Assembly (NCBI RefSeq): GCF_001641695.1
Contig: NZ_LSEF01000119.1
Location: 1-43,931, forward strand
Source of the DNA: Bradyrhizobium neotropicale
Lineage (GTDB): Bacteria; Pseudomonadota; Alphaproteobacteria; Rhizobiales; Xanthobacteraceae
DNA: 43,931 nucleotides
Direction: 5' to 3'
Made by a program: the position numbers and the translations under genes. The notes under the pieces were generated by a model. That model was not told where the DNA came from. It saw only the letters and a program-made list of their open reading frames with translations, and ran no database searches. Shown in pieces: positions 33,162 through 42,485 of the stretch. Each line of letters begins with the position of its first letter. Position 1 is the first letter of the stretch.

Positions 33162-35198
33162 ATGAGAGCAGTGAAATTCGCCGGCGCGGCAGTCGCCGCC
33201 GTCATCATCGTGATCGCGCTTCTCCTCGTGGTCGGGATTCCTTCGGGTTTCCTGACCTCGACGATCGCGTCGCGCGTCGAAAATGCGACCGGCTATCGCC
33301 TGTCGATCGACGGCACCACCAAGGTCAGCCTGTGGCCGACACTGAACGTGACGCTGAACGACCTCACGCTGCAGGACCCGAAGGACCGCAGCGGCATCAC
33401 GCGCCTGACGGTCGACAGCGTGCAGGCCGACATGACGCTGTCCAGCGTGTGGTCGGGCCGCCCCAAGATCAGCGAGCTCATCATCACCCATCCCGTGCTC
33501 TACCAGCCGCTGCTGCGTGAGCGCCTGCCGAATGCCAATCCGTCGCCGACGCCGGCCGTGCCGCTCGGCATCGATGGCGCGAGCATCGACCGCATCAAGG
33601 TCACCGATGGCGAGGTTGCGTTCTCGCGCGTGCGCGACCGCGTCGAGGGACGCATCAGTGCCATCGATGCTGACGCCGTCACGAGCCGCGACCGCAAGGT
33701 CGATTTCACCGGCACCGCACGCGCCGGCGAGAACCCGATCAAGTTCGACATCAAGGCAACGGCGCCGGCTGCGCCGATCGAGCGGCAGACGGTCCCGGTG
33801 GATTTCGCCATCGACATGCCCAGCGTGCTGACGTCGCAGCTCAAGGGCCGCGCTGAAATGCGGCTCAATGGCCCGATCGTGATGATCAACAGCCTGAGCG
33901 GCACGCTCGGCGATGGCACCTTCAACGGCTGGGCTTCGGTCGACATCGCCAGCAAGCCCCTGGTCAAGGTCGATCTCGACTTCCAGCGGCTTGCGATCCC
34001 GCTGTCCAAGTCGCCCGAGAGCGCAGCCACGCAACCCTGGAGCAATGCGCCGATCGACGTTTCCGGGCTCAATTATATCGACGCGCAGATCAGGGTCTCG
34101 GCGAACGAAGCGGCCATCGGCGAAGCGCGTCTCGCGCCGCTCGCGCTCGATGCGAAGCTCGCCGGCGGCGTGCTGAAGGCCAGCACCGCCAATCTCGGCG
34201 CCTATGACGGCCAGGTTTCGGGCGAGGTGATTCTGGATGCGACCAGCGGCGCGCCGAGCTTTGCCATGCATTCCGACCTCGTCGGCGTGCGCGCCCTGCC
34301 GTTGTTGAAGGGGCTTGCCGATTTCGACCGGATCGACGGCAAGCTGCAGGCCAAGCTCGCCCTGCGCAGCGCCGGCACCAGCCAGCGCGCGCTGATGGCG
34401 AACATGCAGGGCACGGCGTTCGCCAATTTCCAGGACGGCGCCATCCGCGGCATCAATGTCGCGCAGATGATCCGCTCGCTGACGACGGGCACGCTCTCGG
34501 GCTGGCAGGACAGCCAGGAACAGAGCACGGACCTGTCGCAACTCTCTGCCTCCTTCCGCATCGACAAGGGTCAGGCGGTGACGACGGATCTCAACCTGAT
34601 CGGACCGCTGGTGCGCGTGACCGGCGCCGGCACCATCGCACTCGATACCAAGATGATGGGCTTTCGCGTCGAGCCTAAGCTGGTGATGACGACCGAAGGC
34701 CAGGGCCGCACCTCCGAGCCGGTCGGTTTCGGCATCCCCGTGATGATTCAGGGCCCGTGGTCGCAGCCGCGGATCTATCCGGATATGGCCGGCATGCTCG
34801 ACAATCCGGACGCCGCCTACGCCAAGCTGCGCGAAATGGGCAAGGGCCTGTTCGGCCCTGATGGCGCCGGGCTCGGCAACATCCTGGGCAGCTTCGGCCT
34901 CGGCGGCAGCGCGCCAAGCGGCGGTAACGCAGGCAGCAATCCCAATCCGCAAACGCAGCAGCCGGGGCAGAACAATCTGCTTGGCGGGCCGCTCGGTGAA
35001 GCCATCGGCAATCTGATCCAGCAGGGCCTCTCCAGCGGCACTGGGACCGGTACCGCCCGCAGCCGCAGCCTGCCGGCAAGTCCGGCCACGCCGGAGCCGC
35101 AGGCCTCGCCCGCGCCGCCCGCCCAGGAGAACCCGCCGGCCGCGCAGCAGGACAGCCAGCCGATGAACGACGTGCTGCGGCAGCTCTTTAGCCGGTGA
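33162..35198 (+). CDS. AsmA-family envelope protein
   Basis: A 678-residue inner-membrane-anchored periplasmic protein. One N-terminal membrane segment (about 6-28) is followed by GFLTSTIASRVENATGYRLSIDG, the AsmA opening motif, then long beta-strand-rich repeats with short Gly/Asp turns. A conserved C-terminal AsmA block near 425-545 has GTAFANFQDGAIRGINVAQMIRSL and TGAGTIALDTKMMGFRVEPKL. The tail (about 580-678) is low-complexity Pro/Gln/Ala. AsmA proteins are large bridge-like lipid-transfer or envelope-homeostasis factors, although AsmA's own substrate is debated. It is divergent from the Crp-family gene and shares its promoter region. Confidence 0.92.
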   Translation: MRAVKFAGAAVAAVIIVIALLLVVGIPSGFLTSTIASRVENATGYRLSIDGTTKVSLWPTLNVTLNDLTLQDPKDRSGITRLTVDSVQADMTLSSVWSGRPKISELIITHPVLYQPLLRERLPNANPSPTPAVPLGIDGASIDRIKVTDGEVAFSRVRDRVEGRISAIDADAVTSRDRKVDFTGTARAGENPIKFDIKATAPAAPIERQTVPVDFAIDMPSVLTSQLKGRAEMRLNGPIVMINSLSGTLGDGTFNGWASVDIASKPLVKVDLDFQRLAIPLSKSPESAATQPWSNAPIDVSGLNYIDAQIRVSANEAAIGEARLAPLALDAKLAGGVLKASTANLGAYDGQVSGEVILDATSGAPSFAMHSDLVGVRALPLLKGLADFDRIDGKLQAKLALRSAGTSQRALMANMQGTAFANFQDGAIRGINVAQMIRSLTTGTLSGWQDSQEQSTDLSQLSASFRIDKGQAVTTDLNLIGPLVRVTGAGTIALDTKMMGFRVEPKLVMTTEGQGRTSEPVGFGIPVMIQGPWSQPRIYPDMAGMLDNPDAAYAKLREMGKGLFGPDGAGLGNILGSFGLGGSAPSGGNAGSNPNPQTQQPGQNNLLGGPLGEAIGNLIQQGLSSGTGTGTARSRSLPASPATPEPQASPAPPAQENPPAAQQDSQPMNDVLRQLFSR

Positions 35199-35419
35199 TT
35201 GACGGACCGGCGCGAGGGCCTTTGGCCGTCCTTCCAAGGCTCCCTCCGAACGGAGGAGAGCGTACTGCGGCAATTCACCGCTCCTCGGACCGGCATGGCG
35301 TCCACAGCGGGTAACCACGCCGAGCGCGCCACCGGCCCCCCGCCCCAAACTATGGTAGAAGGCCGCAGGGCCTGTACGGCCCATAGCGCCGGCGTCGGTC
35401 GCGGCGCGTGAGGATCCGG

Positions 35420-37867
35420 ATGGCAGGAGCGAAAGACAAGATCGGGTTTTTGCGCGAGGGCCTGTTCGCCAAATACGTCGTCTCCCTCGTCGGCCTCGTC
35501 GTGTTCGTGCTCGCCGTCAACGGCGCGATGGAGACCTGGATCTCCTATCGCGCCACAAAGACGTCGTTGACCGGTGGGCTGGAGGACAAGGCGCAGGCTG
35601 CCTCCCGGCGGGTCGAACAATCGATCTCCGAGCTCGAGCGCCAGATCAGCTGGGTGACCCGCGCGAGCCAGGATACCATCGACAAGCGTCGCGCCGACTA
35701 CGCCCAGCTCCTGCACCAGGTCGCGGTCGTCAGCCAGCTGTTCCAGCTCAACGGCGAAGGCCGCGAGGTGCTGCGCGTCTCGCGCCAGTCGACCACGACC
35801 GGCAGCAACGCCGACCTCTCCCGCGACGTGCGCTTCACCGACGCGGTTGCCCGTGGCGTCAGCTATGCTCCAGCCTATTTCGTCGGCCGGACGCCGTTCA
35901 TGTCGATCTCGGTGGCGCATTCCGGTTTCAACGCCGGCGTCACCGTCGCCGAAATCGATCTCAGCTTTCTTTCCGATTTCCTCACCGACGCGCAGGTCGG
36001 CAAGGCAGCCTTCGCCTATGTGGTCGATCCACGCGGCCACGTGCTGGCGACGTCGTCGAGGGGACCCGAGGTCGGCAAGGATCTGTCGAAGCTGCCACAG
36101 GTCGCGGCTGCGATCGCACCCGGCCGCGAGCCCGACACGTCCGGCACCGATTTCAACGGCCATGCGGTGCTGACCGCCGCAAGCGCCATGCCGAAGCTCG
36201 GCTGGAGCGTGCTGTTCGAGCAGCCGACCGCGCAGGCGCTGACGCCGATCCGCGACCAGCTCGTGCGCGTCGCGCTGCTGATCGGCATGGGCCTGATGGT
36301 CGCGATCCTCGCCGGCACCCTGCTCGCCCGCCGCATGATCATCCCGATCACCGCGCTGCGCGACGGCGCGCACAAGCTCGGCGAAGGCGATTTCAGCCAT
36401 CGCATCGACGTGCACACCTCCGACGAGCTCGAGGATCTCGCCGGCCAGTTCAACCGCATGGCCGGCCAGCTCCAGGAGACCTATTCGGGCCTGGAAACCA
36501 AGGTCGAGGAGCGCACGCGCGACCTCGCGCAGTCGATCAACGAGCTCAAGGTGCTGGAGGAAGTCGGCCGCGCCGTCGCCTCCTCGCTCGATCTCAACGC
36601 GGTGCTGCCGACGATCGCCGCCCGTGCGCTCGAGATCACCCGGGCAGATGCCGTCTTGATCTACGGCTATGACGCGGCCAAGCGGCAATTCAACCTGGTC
36701 GAGGCCGACGGCATCGACAAATCCGTCGAGGGCGCGCATGTCACCATCGACGAGGGCGCGAACATCCTAAGCGATGCTGCTGAAAGCGGTGAGCCGATCG
36801 CGCTGGCCGATCTCGACCATGCGAGCGAACAGCCCCTGCGCGACGTTGCGGTCAATGCCGGCTTCCACTCCGTGCTGGTGGTGCCGCTGGTCGACCAGCA
36901 GGGCACGCTCGGCTCGCTGGTGGTGCTGCGCCGCGCGGCCGGCGAATTCCCGGGCAACCTCACCGGCTTGATGCGGACCTTCGCGCACCAGGCCGTGCTG
37001 GCGATGCGCAATGCGCGGCTGTTCACCGAGGTCGACCACAAGGGCCGCGAGCTCGCCGCTGCGCACGAAACCGTGCAGCAGCAGGCGGCAAAGCTCCAAG
37101 AGCAGACCGAGCAGCTCCGCAACTGGAATCGCTCGCTCGAGGAACGCGTCGAGAAGCAACTCGGCGAGATCGGCCGCATCAAGCGGCTCGAACGCTTCCT
37201 CGCGCCGCAGGTCGCCCAGCTCATCGCCTCCACCGACGGTCACGACGCCCTGCTTGACAGTCATCGTCGCGAGGTGACCGTGGTGTTCTGCGATCTGCGC
37301 GGCTTCACCTCCTTCACGGAAGCGACCGAGCCGGAAGAGGCGATGAACGTGCTGCGCGAATATCACGCCGCGCTCGGCGAGCTGATCTTCCGCTACGAGG
37401 GCACGCTCGACCGCTTCGCCGGCGACGGCGTGATGATCCTGTTCAACGCGCCGATCCAGTTCGCCGACCACACCAAGCGCGCGGTGAAGATGGCGGTCGA
37501 GATGCGCGATGCGATCGGCCACCTGACCGAGAAATGGAAGAATCGCGGCCACTCCCTCGGCTTTGGCCTGGGCATCGCGATGGGCTACGCCACGCTCGGC
37601 CAGATCGGCTTCGAGCAGCGCTCGGAATATGCCGCGATCGGCAGCGTCACCAATCTCGCCTCGCGCCTCTGCGACGAGGCCAAGGCCGGCCAGATCGTGG
37701 TCAGCCGCCGCGTCTTTGGCATGGTCGAACCCTGGGTCGAAGCGCGTGCGCTCGACGATCTCCAGCTCAAGGGTTTCAACCATCCCGTGCTCGCGATGGA
37801 GATCCTGTCCTGGCGCGAGGAAGTCGAAAACGTGGTGGATGCCTCCGCGGCGCGGCGGAGGATGTAG
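35420..37867 (+). CDS. Membrane class III nucleotide cyclase with Cache, HAMP and GAF domains
   Basis: An 815-residue sensor cyclase making a cyclic nucleotide (cAMP or cGMP). It has a first membrane segment (about 17-38), a periplasmic double Cache sensor (about 45-280), a second segment (about 287-308), HAMP (about 310-362), a coiled coil, GAF (about 380-525), another coiled coil, then the catalytic domain (about 615-800). Metal-binding Asp625 (FCDLRGFTSF) and Asp669 (AGDGVMILFN) are present, with TNLASRL carrying the transition-state Asn and Arg. The base-selecting positions are Arg665 (in LDRFAGD) and an Ala (YAAIGS), not the usual Lys and Asp/Thr, so specificity is unclear. ATG 35420 follows GAGGATCCGG; GTG 35408 is the alternative. 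Confidence 0.93.
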   Translation: MAGAKDKIGFLREGLFAKYVVSLVGLVVFVLAVNGAMETWISYRATKTSLTGGLEDKAQAASRRVEQSISELERQISWVTRASQDTIDKRRADYAQLLHQVAVVSQLFQLNGEGREVLRVSRQSTTTGSNADLSRDVRFTDAVARGVSYAPAYFVGRTPFMSISVAHSGFNAGVTVAEIDLSFLSDFLTDAQVGKAAFAYVVDPRGHVLATSSRGPEVGKDLSKLPQVAAAIAPGREPDTSGTDFNGHAVLTAASAMPKLGWSVLFEQPTAQALTPIRDQLVRVALLIGMGLMVAILAGTLLARRMIIPITALRDGAHKLGEGDFSHRIDVHTSDELEDLAGQFNRMAGQLQETYSGLETKVEERTRDLAQSINELKVLEEVGRAVASSLDLNAVLPTIAARALEITRADAVLIYGYDAAKRQFNLVEADGIDKSVEGAHVTIDEGANILSDAAESGEPIALADLDHASEQPLRDVAVNAGFHSVLVVPLVDQQGTLGSLVVLRRAAGEFPGNLTGLMRTFAHQAVLAMRNARLFTEVDHKGRELAAAHETVQQQAAKLQEQTEQLRNWNRSLEERVEKQLGEIGRIKRLERFLAPQVAQLIASTDGHDALLDSHRREVTVVFCDLRGFTSFTEATEPEEAMNVLREYHAALGELIFRYEGTLDRFAGDGVMILFNAPIQFADHTKRAVKMAVEMRDAIGHLTEKWKNRGHSLGFGLGIAMGYATLGQIGFEQRSEYAAIGSVTNLASRLCDEAKAGQIVVSRRVFGMVEPWVEARALDDLQLKGFNHPVLAMEILSWREEVENVVDASAARRRM

Positions 37868-37892
37868 TCCACCTCCTTCCACGCACTCGGTG

Positions 37893-38044
37893 CGTTCCCT
37901 CCCCCCTTGCGGGGGAGGGCTAGGGAGAGGGGTGCCACACGGTATGCTCTCTCGATTCCGGCATTCGCGACACATTCTCAACTGATAGACCTTTGCCTGG
38001 GCTACCCCCCTCCCCTGCCCTCCCCCGCAAGGGGGGAGGAAGCG
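37893..38044. repeat. Palindromic repeat after the cyclase gene
   Basis: The outer inverted arms are CGTTCCCTCCCCCCTTGCGG and its near complement ending at 38044. Each arm is itself a hairpin (CCCCCTTGCGGGGG). The 85-base middle is unique. It occupies most of the gap between the cyclase and the next gene. Confidence 0.8.
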
Positions 38045-38149
38045 TATCGGCGCACGCCGCATCGTCGTCGCGACTCGCGCAATCGCACACGAACCACATC
38101 CTCCTTCGGCGCGACTAACCATCGCCTCAGCGACGAGGCCAAAGTTCGG

Positions 38150-39028
38150 ATGGAAATGATCGTGGTATTTGCCTTGCCTTCGCGCGCGTATGATTTGCAG
38201 ATGCTGGACCGTCCCGCCGACCGGGCGCTTGATCATGGCTGGGTCTATGGCTTGCCGCCGGGCATCTCGACCGAGCAGTGGCCGCTGGATCCCGTCACCG
38301 GCTATCCGCTGATGCACGGCTTCACCTTGAAGCTACCCGACGACTATCGCGTGCATGGCGAGGACATCGTCGCAGTGTCGTTCTTCGCCACCGCGCCCGA
38401 TCACAATGACGGCGGCGCGCCCGACGACCCTGAAATCCGCGAGGCGGTGCTGGCGGGACCTGCGCATCCGCGCCTCTCACGCATGACCGACATCCTCGAT
38501 TACGAATATGCAGCGCTGCTGCTCACTGCGCGCGAATATGACGGCGCATTCGCGACGCCGCCAGGGCCGCTTGCGCTGGCAACTGCGGAACGACCGCGCT
38601 GGCTCGACGTCGGCGGCGCCAGCGCCTTCCATGAAGCCGCCGCGCCTTACGCGAAGAAGATGTTCTCCGGTTCACCACGCGCCGACCTCGCCGAAAACCG
38701 CGCGATTGCATTGACGCCGCGCGCGACCGATCCCAATGCCGGCAAGTGTCCGCAGGACGAGTACACAAGCCGCATCGCGCCGACCGGCTATCAACCGTTT
38801 TACTATTACGTCGGTGGCGTGCAGAGCCGCGACAATTTCCGCCTCCAGGATTGGAGCAAGGACCACGCCCAAAACCATCTCGGCGGCACCATGCGGCCCT
38901 GCCAGTCCGAGCCCGAAATGAGCCCGTTCTACATCGAGTTCGAGGAATATTTCGGCGGCTACAATTTTGGCGGCGGCAACGCGCAGCTCGACTTCAAGGA
39001 GATGAAGTTCGACTGGGCCTGCGGCTAG
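38150..39028 (+). CDS. Unrecognised cytosolic protein
   Basis: A 292-residue protein that I do not recognise with confidence. It has no signal peptide or membrane segment. It begins MEMIVVFALPSRAYDLQM; the mid part has many Asp, Pro and Ala (AVSFFATAPDHNDGGAPDD), and the end is aromatic and Gly-rich (GYQPFYYYVGG, EEYFGGYNFGGGNAQLDF). The final block has a distant look of YwqG/DUF1963-type proteins, but this is a guess. The start is uncertain: ATG 38150 is used, while ATG 38201 would give MLDRPADRALD. No operon partner exists; a repeat lies upstream and a convergent gene downstream. Confidence 0.75.
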   Translation: MEMIVVFALPSRAYDLQMLDRPADRALDHGWVYGLPPGISTEQWPLDPVTGYPLMHGFTLKLPDDYRVHGEDIVAVSFFATAPDHNDGGAPDDPEIREAVLAGPAHPRLSRMTDILDYEYAALLLTAREYDGAFATPPGPLALATAERPRWLDVGGASAFHEAAAPYAKKMFSGSPRADLAENRAIALTPRATDPNAGKCPQDEYTSRIAPTGYQPFYYYVGGVQSRDNFRLQDWSKDHAQNHLGGTMRPCQSEPEMSPFYIEFEEYFGGYNFGGGNAQLDFKEMKFDWACG

Positions 39029-39054
39029 ACCGGCGCTGCAGGGCGACCCGATCC

Positions 39055-40356
39055 TCACGCTCCGCGCTTCGGTCCCATCGCCTCGAACTGCCCCTTCTGC
39101 TCGTCGCTGAGGTCCGCCTCGAAATCATCGAGCGCGTCGCTTACGCCCTTGACCGCCTGCAGCATGGTCTCGAGCCGCGTCTTGACCGCGGCGAGACGGG
39201 CTTGAGGCGTGGGCGCGGCCTTTTGCGGACACGAGCTCAGCGTCTCCAGGGTCCGCAGCGTAGTGTCCTGGAGCACGTCGAGCCGGGCACGGCCGGTGTC
39301 GTCCAGGCGCAAGGTGGAGGCGATGTCGTCGGCGGGCCATTGCTGCTTCACGAGCTGTTCGTACTGGCGCTGCGCCTGCACGTCATATTGCGGCTCATAG
39401 CCCGCCTGGCAGGCCGCCGCCTGCGTGTCCTTGGCTTGACCAGCAGCTTGGACAGCGACACGGCTGTCCTTGCCGAGCGCGTTGAATTTGGCCCTCTGAT
39501 CGTCGTTGAGCAGATCGTAGAATTTTGCCAGCGCCGGCGCGGCCGCGTCCGTCGCCTTGATCATGGCTTCGAGGCGCGTCTGCATCAGGCCGAGACGATC
39601 GGCCGCATTAACAGGTGCCTGCGCCGGGCAGGCGGCGCGAATGGTATCGCGCGCCGAAGTCCAGGCTGTCGCGAGTTCGTCGAGCGCTGCGCGCTGCACT
39701 TCGTTCGGCTGCACGGTGGCGACGATGCGATCGAGCGGAAGACCGCCGGTGTCGCTGGCATCGCAGATATTCTGCGCCGTCGGGACTCTTCGCGCGCGAC
39801 GGCCCTGTGGCTCGGTGTAGGCGACGAGCTCGGCAGATGCATAGGGCACGAAGATCGCGGCATAGATATCGCCATAGCCGTAGAGCGAGAGGCTGGTCTG
39901 GTCGCCGAAGATGATTGCGGTGGTGAGATCGTCATGCGCGAACGGCCAGAACACCGGACCGGCCCAGCCGTAGCTGCCGTCGGGATGTCGCCACCAGCCC
40001 TGTGGACGACGACCGCCATGCCAGCCCGACAGCGCCGCCTGCGCGGTGAGTGCCGCACGCAAGGCATAGGGATTGGCGGGCTGGCCGCGTTCAGCGCCGC
40101 GCGGGTCTTGCGACCTCAACGCGGCGGTGCGGTAACGGCCGCTCCGCACCGCCATGCGGGCGTGGCGCAGGCGCGCTATGCCGAGCACATGGCCAACGGC
40201 AAAGCGGGCGACACCGAGCGGACCGCCACGCAGACCAAACTGTGCCTCCGCCGTATTCGGCAGCAGCACTGCCAGACCCACAAGGATCGCGCCGGCAAGT
40301 GCCCGTCCCACGCGTGATCTCGACATGACCACTGACCTGACCACTGACTTGGTCAC
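39055..40356 (-). CDS. Exported LTXXQ/Spy-like repeat protein
   Basis: A 433-residue periplasmic protein. The start GTG 40356 follows GGAGGAGGG at a good distance, which decides it over the ATG at 40326. The signal peptide spans about 1-38 (hydrophobic LAGAILVGLAVLLP, cut near AEAQF). The rest is Ala/Gln/Arg-rich helix with LTXXQ-type motifs (LNDDQRAKFNAL, LSDEQKGQFEAM and a degenerate VQPNEVQRAAL), as in Spy/CpxP stress chaperones but much longer. A central Trp/Tyr/Gly patch (WHGGRRPQGWWRHPDGSYGWAG) is notable. Its first 11 codons contain a 12-bp tandem repeat. Confidence 0.82.
   Translation of the reverse strand: MTKSVVRSVVMSRSRVGRALAGAILVGLAVLLPNTAEAQFGLRGGPLGVARFAVGHVLGIARLRHARMAVRSGRYRTAALRSQDPRGAERGQPANPYALRAALTAQAALSGWHGGRRPQGWWRHPDGSYGWAGPVFWPFAHDDLTTAIIFGDQTSLSLYGYGDIYAAIFVPYASAELVAYTEPQGRRARRVPTAQNICDASDTGGLPLDRIVATVQPNEVQRAALDELATAWTSARDTIRAACPAQAPVNAADRLGLMQTRLEAMIKATDAAAPALAKFYDLLNDDQRAKFNALGKDSRVAVQAAGQAKDTQAAACQAGYEPQYDVQAQRQYEQLVKQQWPADDIASTLRLDDTGRARLDVLQDTTLRTLETLSSCPQKAAPTPQARLAAVKTRLETMLQAVKGVSDALDDFEADLSDEQKGQFEAMGPKRGA
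40327..40350. repeat. Tandem 12-bp repeat at the start of the LTXXQ gene
   Basis: GACCACTGACCT and GACCACTGACTT are adjacent with one mismatch. On the coding strand they encode KSVV and RSVV, part of the signal-peptide n-region. The length is a multiple of three, so copy change would stay in frame. Confidence 0.6.
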
Positions 40357-40553
40357 TTGGCCCTCCTCCAGCGCCAAGCACGCATCGCGTCGCATCGTAA
40401 TGACGCGCGGGGGAACCAAAGGTTCCGGCTGCATGAGAGTTAAAGCGTCGCAACCACCGCGTCGAAGCGCTGGCGCACGTTGTCAAACCAAGGCGGTGAC
40501 ATCGTGGCGCGCGGAGCAACTCCGGCATTTCGGGGCAGCGAAACGCCCTGTCG

Positions 40554-41555
40554 TCACTGCGCCTTTTGCGGCAGCACGAAAGTCTGGCCGGGATAGATCA
40601 AATTCGGGTTGTGGATCTTGCCGCGGTTGGCGTTGAAGATCAGCGCGTAGCGGGAGCCGTCGCCGTAAGCGAGCCGGCTGATGGCCCACAGGCTGTCGCC
40701 GCGGGAGATCACCCGGCTTGTGCCGGGCTCGGAAGGTGCGCCGCTCACGATGTCTGCGGCGGTCGCCCTTGCCATGATCCTTGGCTTTGCCGCACCCATC
40801 ATCCTCTGGTGGACTGCGGGCCGGTCCGTCGCCGCGGCAAGGCGCGGCGCGGCAGACGGCAGAGCCGCAACGATATCCTGCTCCGGCCTCTCGGCCGACT
40901 TGGTCTCTGGCTTGCCGACAGGCAACGCATCGGGGCGCGCGGAAGCAAGACGTGCGGGCGGCGGGGCGGCTTCGGCGATCGTGACCGGCACGCGGCGGCC
41001 AGATTCCGTGACGGTGCCGTCAGGCGCTTTGGCGCGCAGGGTCAGCTCATAGGAGCCGGCAGGCAGCGGCGGCGGGGTCATGACGAACTGACCCGAGGCA
41101 TCGGCAACCACGGTGTCGAGTGGCTTGCCGTCGCGCAGCAGCTCGACCTTCGCGCCGGGCGCGGCCTGGCCGGCGATCACTGCAGCCTCGCCGTGATCGT
41201 CGATGCGCGCGACATCGAAGCGGGGGCCGGTGTCGGCCGCCGCCGGCGGCGCCGTGACCGGCGCGAGATCGGCGAGCGCGGCCGTCGCTTGCGTCTGGGT
41301 GTCGGCCAGGGCGGCCGCCGGCTTGGACGCGGCAGGGGCCTGCGTCGAGGGCGCGGCTTCCGCGAGCATCCGCTCGGGCTTTGCCTCGGGCTCGACTTTG
41401 GCCTCGGACGTGGCTTCCGGCTTGGCGGCGCTGGCGACCTCCGCGGTCGATCCGCCCGGCAGCATGCGGCGCACCTCGGCCGGACCGATCACGAGCACGG
41501 TTCCGACCATCGCCAGGATACAGAACGCAATCAGTGCTTTGGACGCTGTAATCAT
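40554..41555 (-). CDS. Membrane-anchored LysM-domain protein
   Basis: A 333-residue protein with an N-terminal membrane anchor (about 7-25), a low-complexity Ala/Pro/Glu/Lys stretch (about 35-105), a small Ig-like domain (about 115-195: GPRFDVARIDDHGEAAVIAG then VELLRDGKPLDTVVADASG), another disordered stretch and a C-terminal LysM peptidoglycan-binding domain (about 280-330: ISRGDSLWAISRLAYGDG and NPNLIYPGQTFVLP). It probably ties the membrane to the cell wall. ATG 41555 is preferred over GTG 41561. The ribosome site is weak. No operon partner is clear. Confidence 0.9.
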   Translation of the reverse strand: MITASKALIAFCILAMVGTVLVIGPAEVRRMLPGGSTAEVASAAKPEATSEAKVEPEAKPERMLAEAAPSTQAPAASKPAAALADTQTQATAALADLAPVTAPPAAADTGPRFDVARIDDHGEAAVIAGQAAPGAKVELLRDGKPLDTVVADASGQFVMTPPPLPAGSYELTLRAKAPDGTVTESGRRVPVTIAEAAPPPARLASARPDALPVGKPETKSAERPEQDIVAALPSAAPRLAAATDRPAVHQRMMGAAKPRIMARATAADIVSGAPSEPGTSRVISRGDSLWAISRLAYGDGSRYALIFNANRGKIHNPNLIYPGQTFVLPQKAQ

Positions 41556-41750
41556 CGACACAACCCAGCCTCGGTCGCAAATCAGTCACGGACTTAAACC
41601 TACGCCAACCTGCGCCGTTTTGCGCGCGCCAGCAAGTCGCCCGAAGGGATGATTTTCGGGTCGACACGGCCCGGGTCCGGGGTGAACCGGAAGCGTGCCG
41701 GCGATGTCAAATCAGTGAAGTCGCACCCGCATTTCTTAAAGGATTTTTCC

Positions 41751-42455
41751 GTGAACACATTTCGCCTCGCCTACCGGCCAGCGATCGCCCTTGCCTTTGC
41801 CATCAGCCTCGCCGCCTCGCCGGCGCTGTCCGCATCCGGCCCGCCGCCGGGCTTCGTCCTCACCGACAACGCCGACCTCGCCTTCACCTCCCCCGACGGC
41901 GCCACCAAGCTCGAGCAGTACATGAAGGACGGCGATCTTTTCGACGTCAAATGGCAGGTCTGGGCCCGGCACGGCGAGCAGATGACGGAGCTGAAGCCGG
42001 AGCAGGGCTTTGGCGCCGGCTTCCGCTTCACCAACGATTCGCAGTGGCTGGTGCGGATGCAGAAGACCGGCTCGGGCGAGCAGGACCTCTTTCTCTACCA
42101 TGTCGAGAACGGAGTCTTCGTGAACGCGACGAAGAAGTCGCTCAGCGATCTCGCCTGGAGCTATTTCTACAGCCGGCCGGAGACGAAGAAGTTCACCAAG
42201 CTCGACTTCCACATTACGGCCAATCTCATGAAAGGTACGGAAGAGGCCTATCGCTGGCTCGGCGTGGACTGGCCCGACAACCGTTACCTCGTGATCTCGC
42301 TGGCGGGCGAATACGACAACCATCCCAAACGCGTTGCCAGGAAGGGGCTGGGCGGCTGGCAGTGCCGCTATGATCTCAAGACCGGCAAGTTCGACGTGCC
42401 GACGATGTTCGCCAAGGAGAATGCGGAAGCGCTGAAATGGGAGGTCCGCCGGTGA
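41751..42455 (+). CDS. Exported protein of unknown function
   Basis: A 234-residue protein that I do not recognise. It has a signal peptide (about 1-28, PALSASG) and a mature part of mixed alpha/beta character with Trp-rich segments (VKWQVWARHGEQM, DLAWSYFYSRPETK, GVDWPDNRYLVISLAGEYD). The single Cys (GWQCRYDL) argues against a disulfide. GTG 41751 follows AAAGGATTTTTCC, and the upstream part of the frame has no start signal. The IS630 element is inserted four bases after its stop codon, so the coding region is intact but its terminator may have been displaced. Confidence 0.8.
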   Translation: MNTFRLAYRPAIALAFAISLAASPALSASGPPPGFVLTDNADLAFTSPDGATKLEQYMKDGDLFDVKWQVWARHGEQMTELKPEQGFGAGFRFTNDSQWLVRMQKTGSGEQDLFLYHVENGVFVNATKKSLSDLAWSYFYSRPETKKFTKLDFHITANLMKGTEEAYRWLGVDWPDNRYLVISLAGEYDNHPKRVARKGLGGWQCRYDLKTGKFDVPTMFAKENAEALKWEVRR

Positions 42456-42461
42456 GGTCTA

Positions 42462-42485
42462 GTGGTTCATCACAGTGGTTTTGAC
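42462..42485. repeat. Left terminal inverted repeat of the IS630 element
   Basis: 24 bp, one mismatch to the right end (G versus A at the seventeenth base). It includes the transposase stop codon at 42470-42472 (minus strand). Confidence 0.92.

Noticed and set aside
32991..36739. Two long minus-strand open frames over AsmA and the cyclase
   Set aside because: Both are shadows of well-recognised plus-strand genes.
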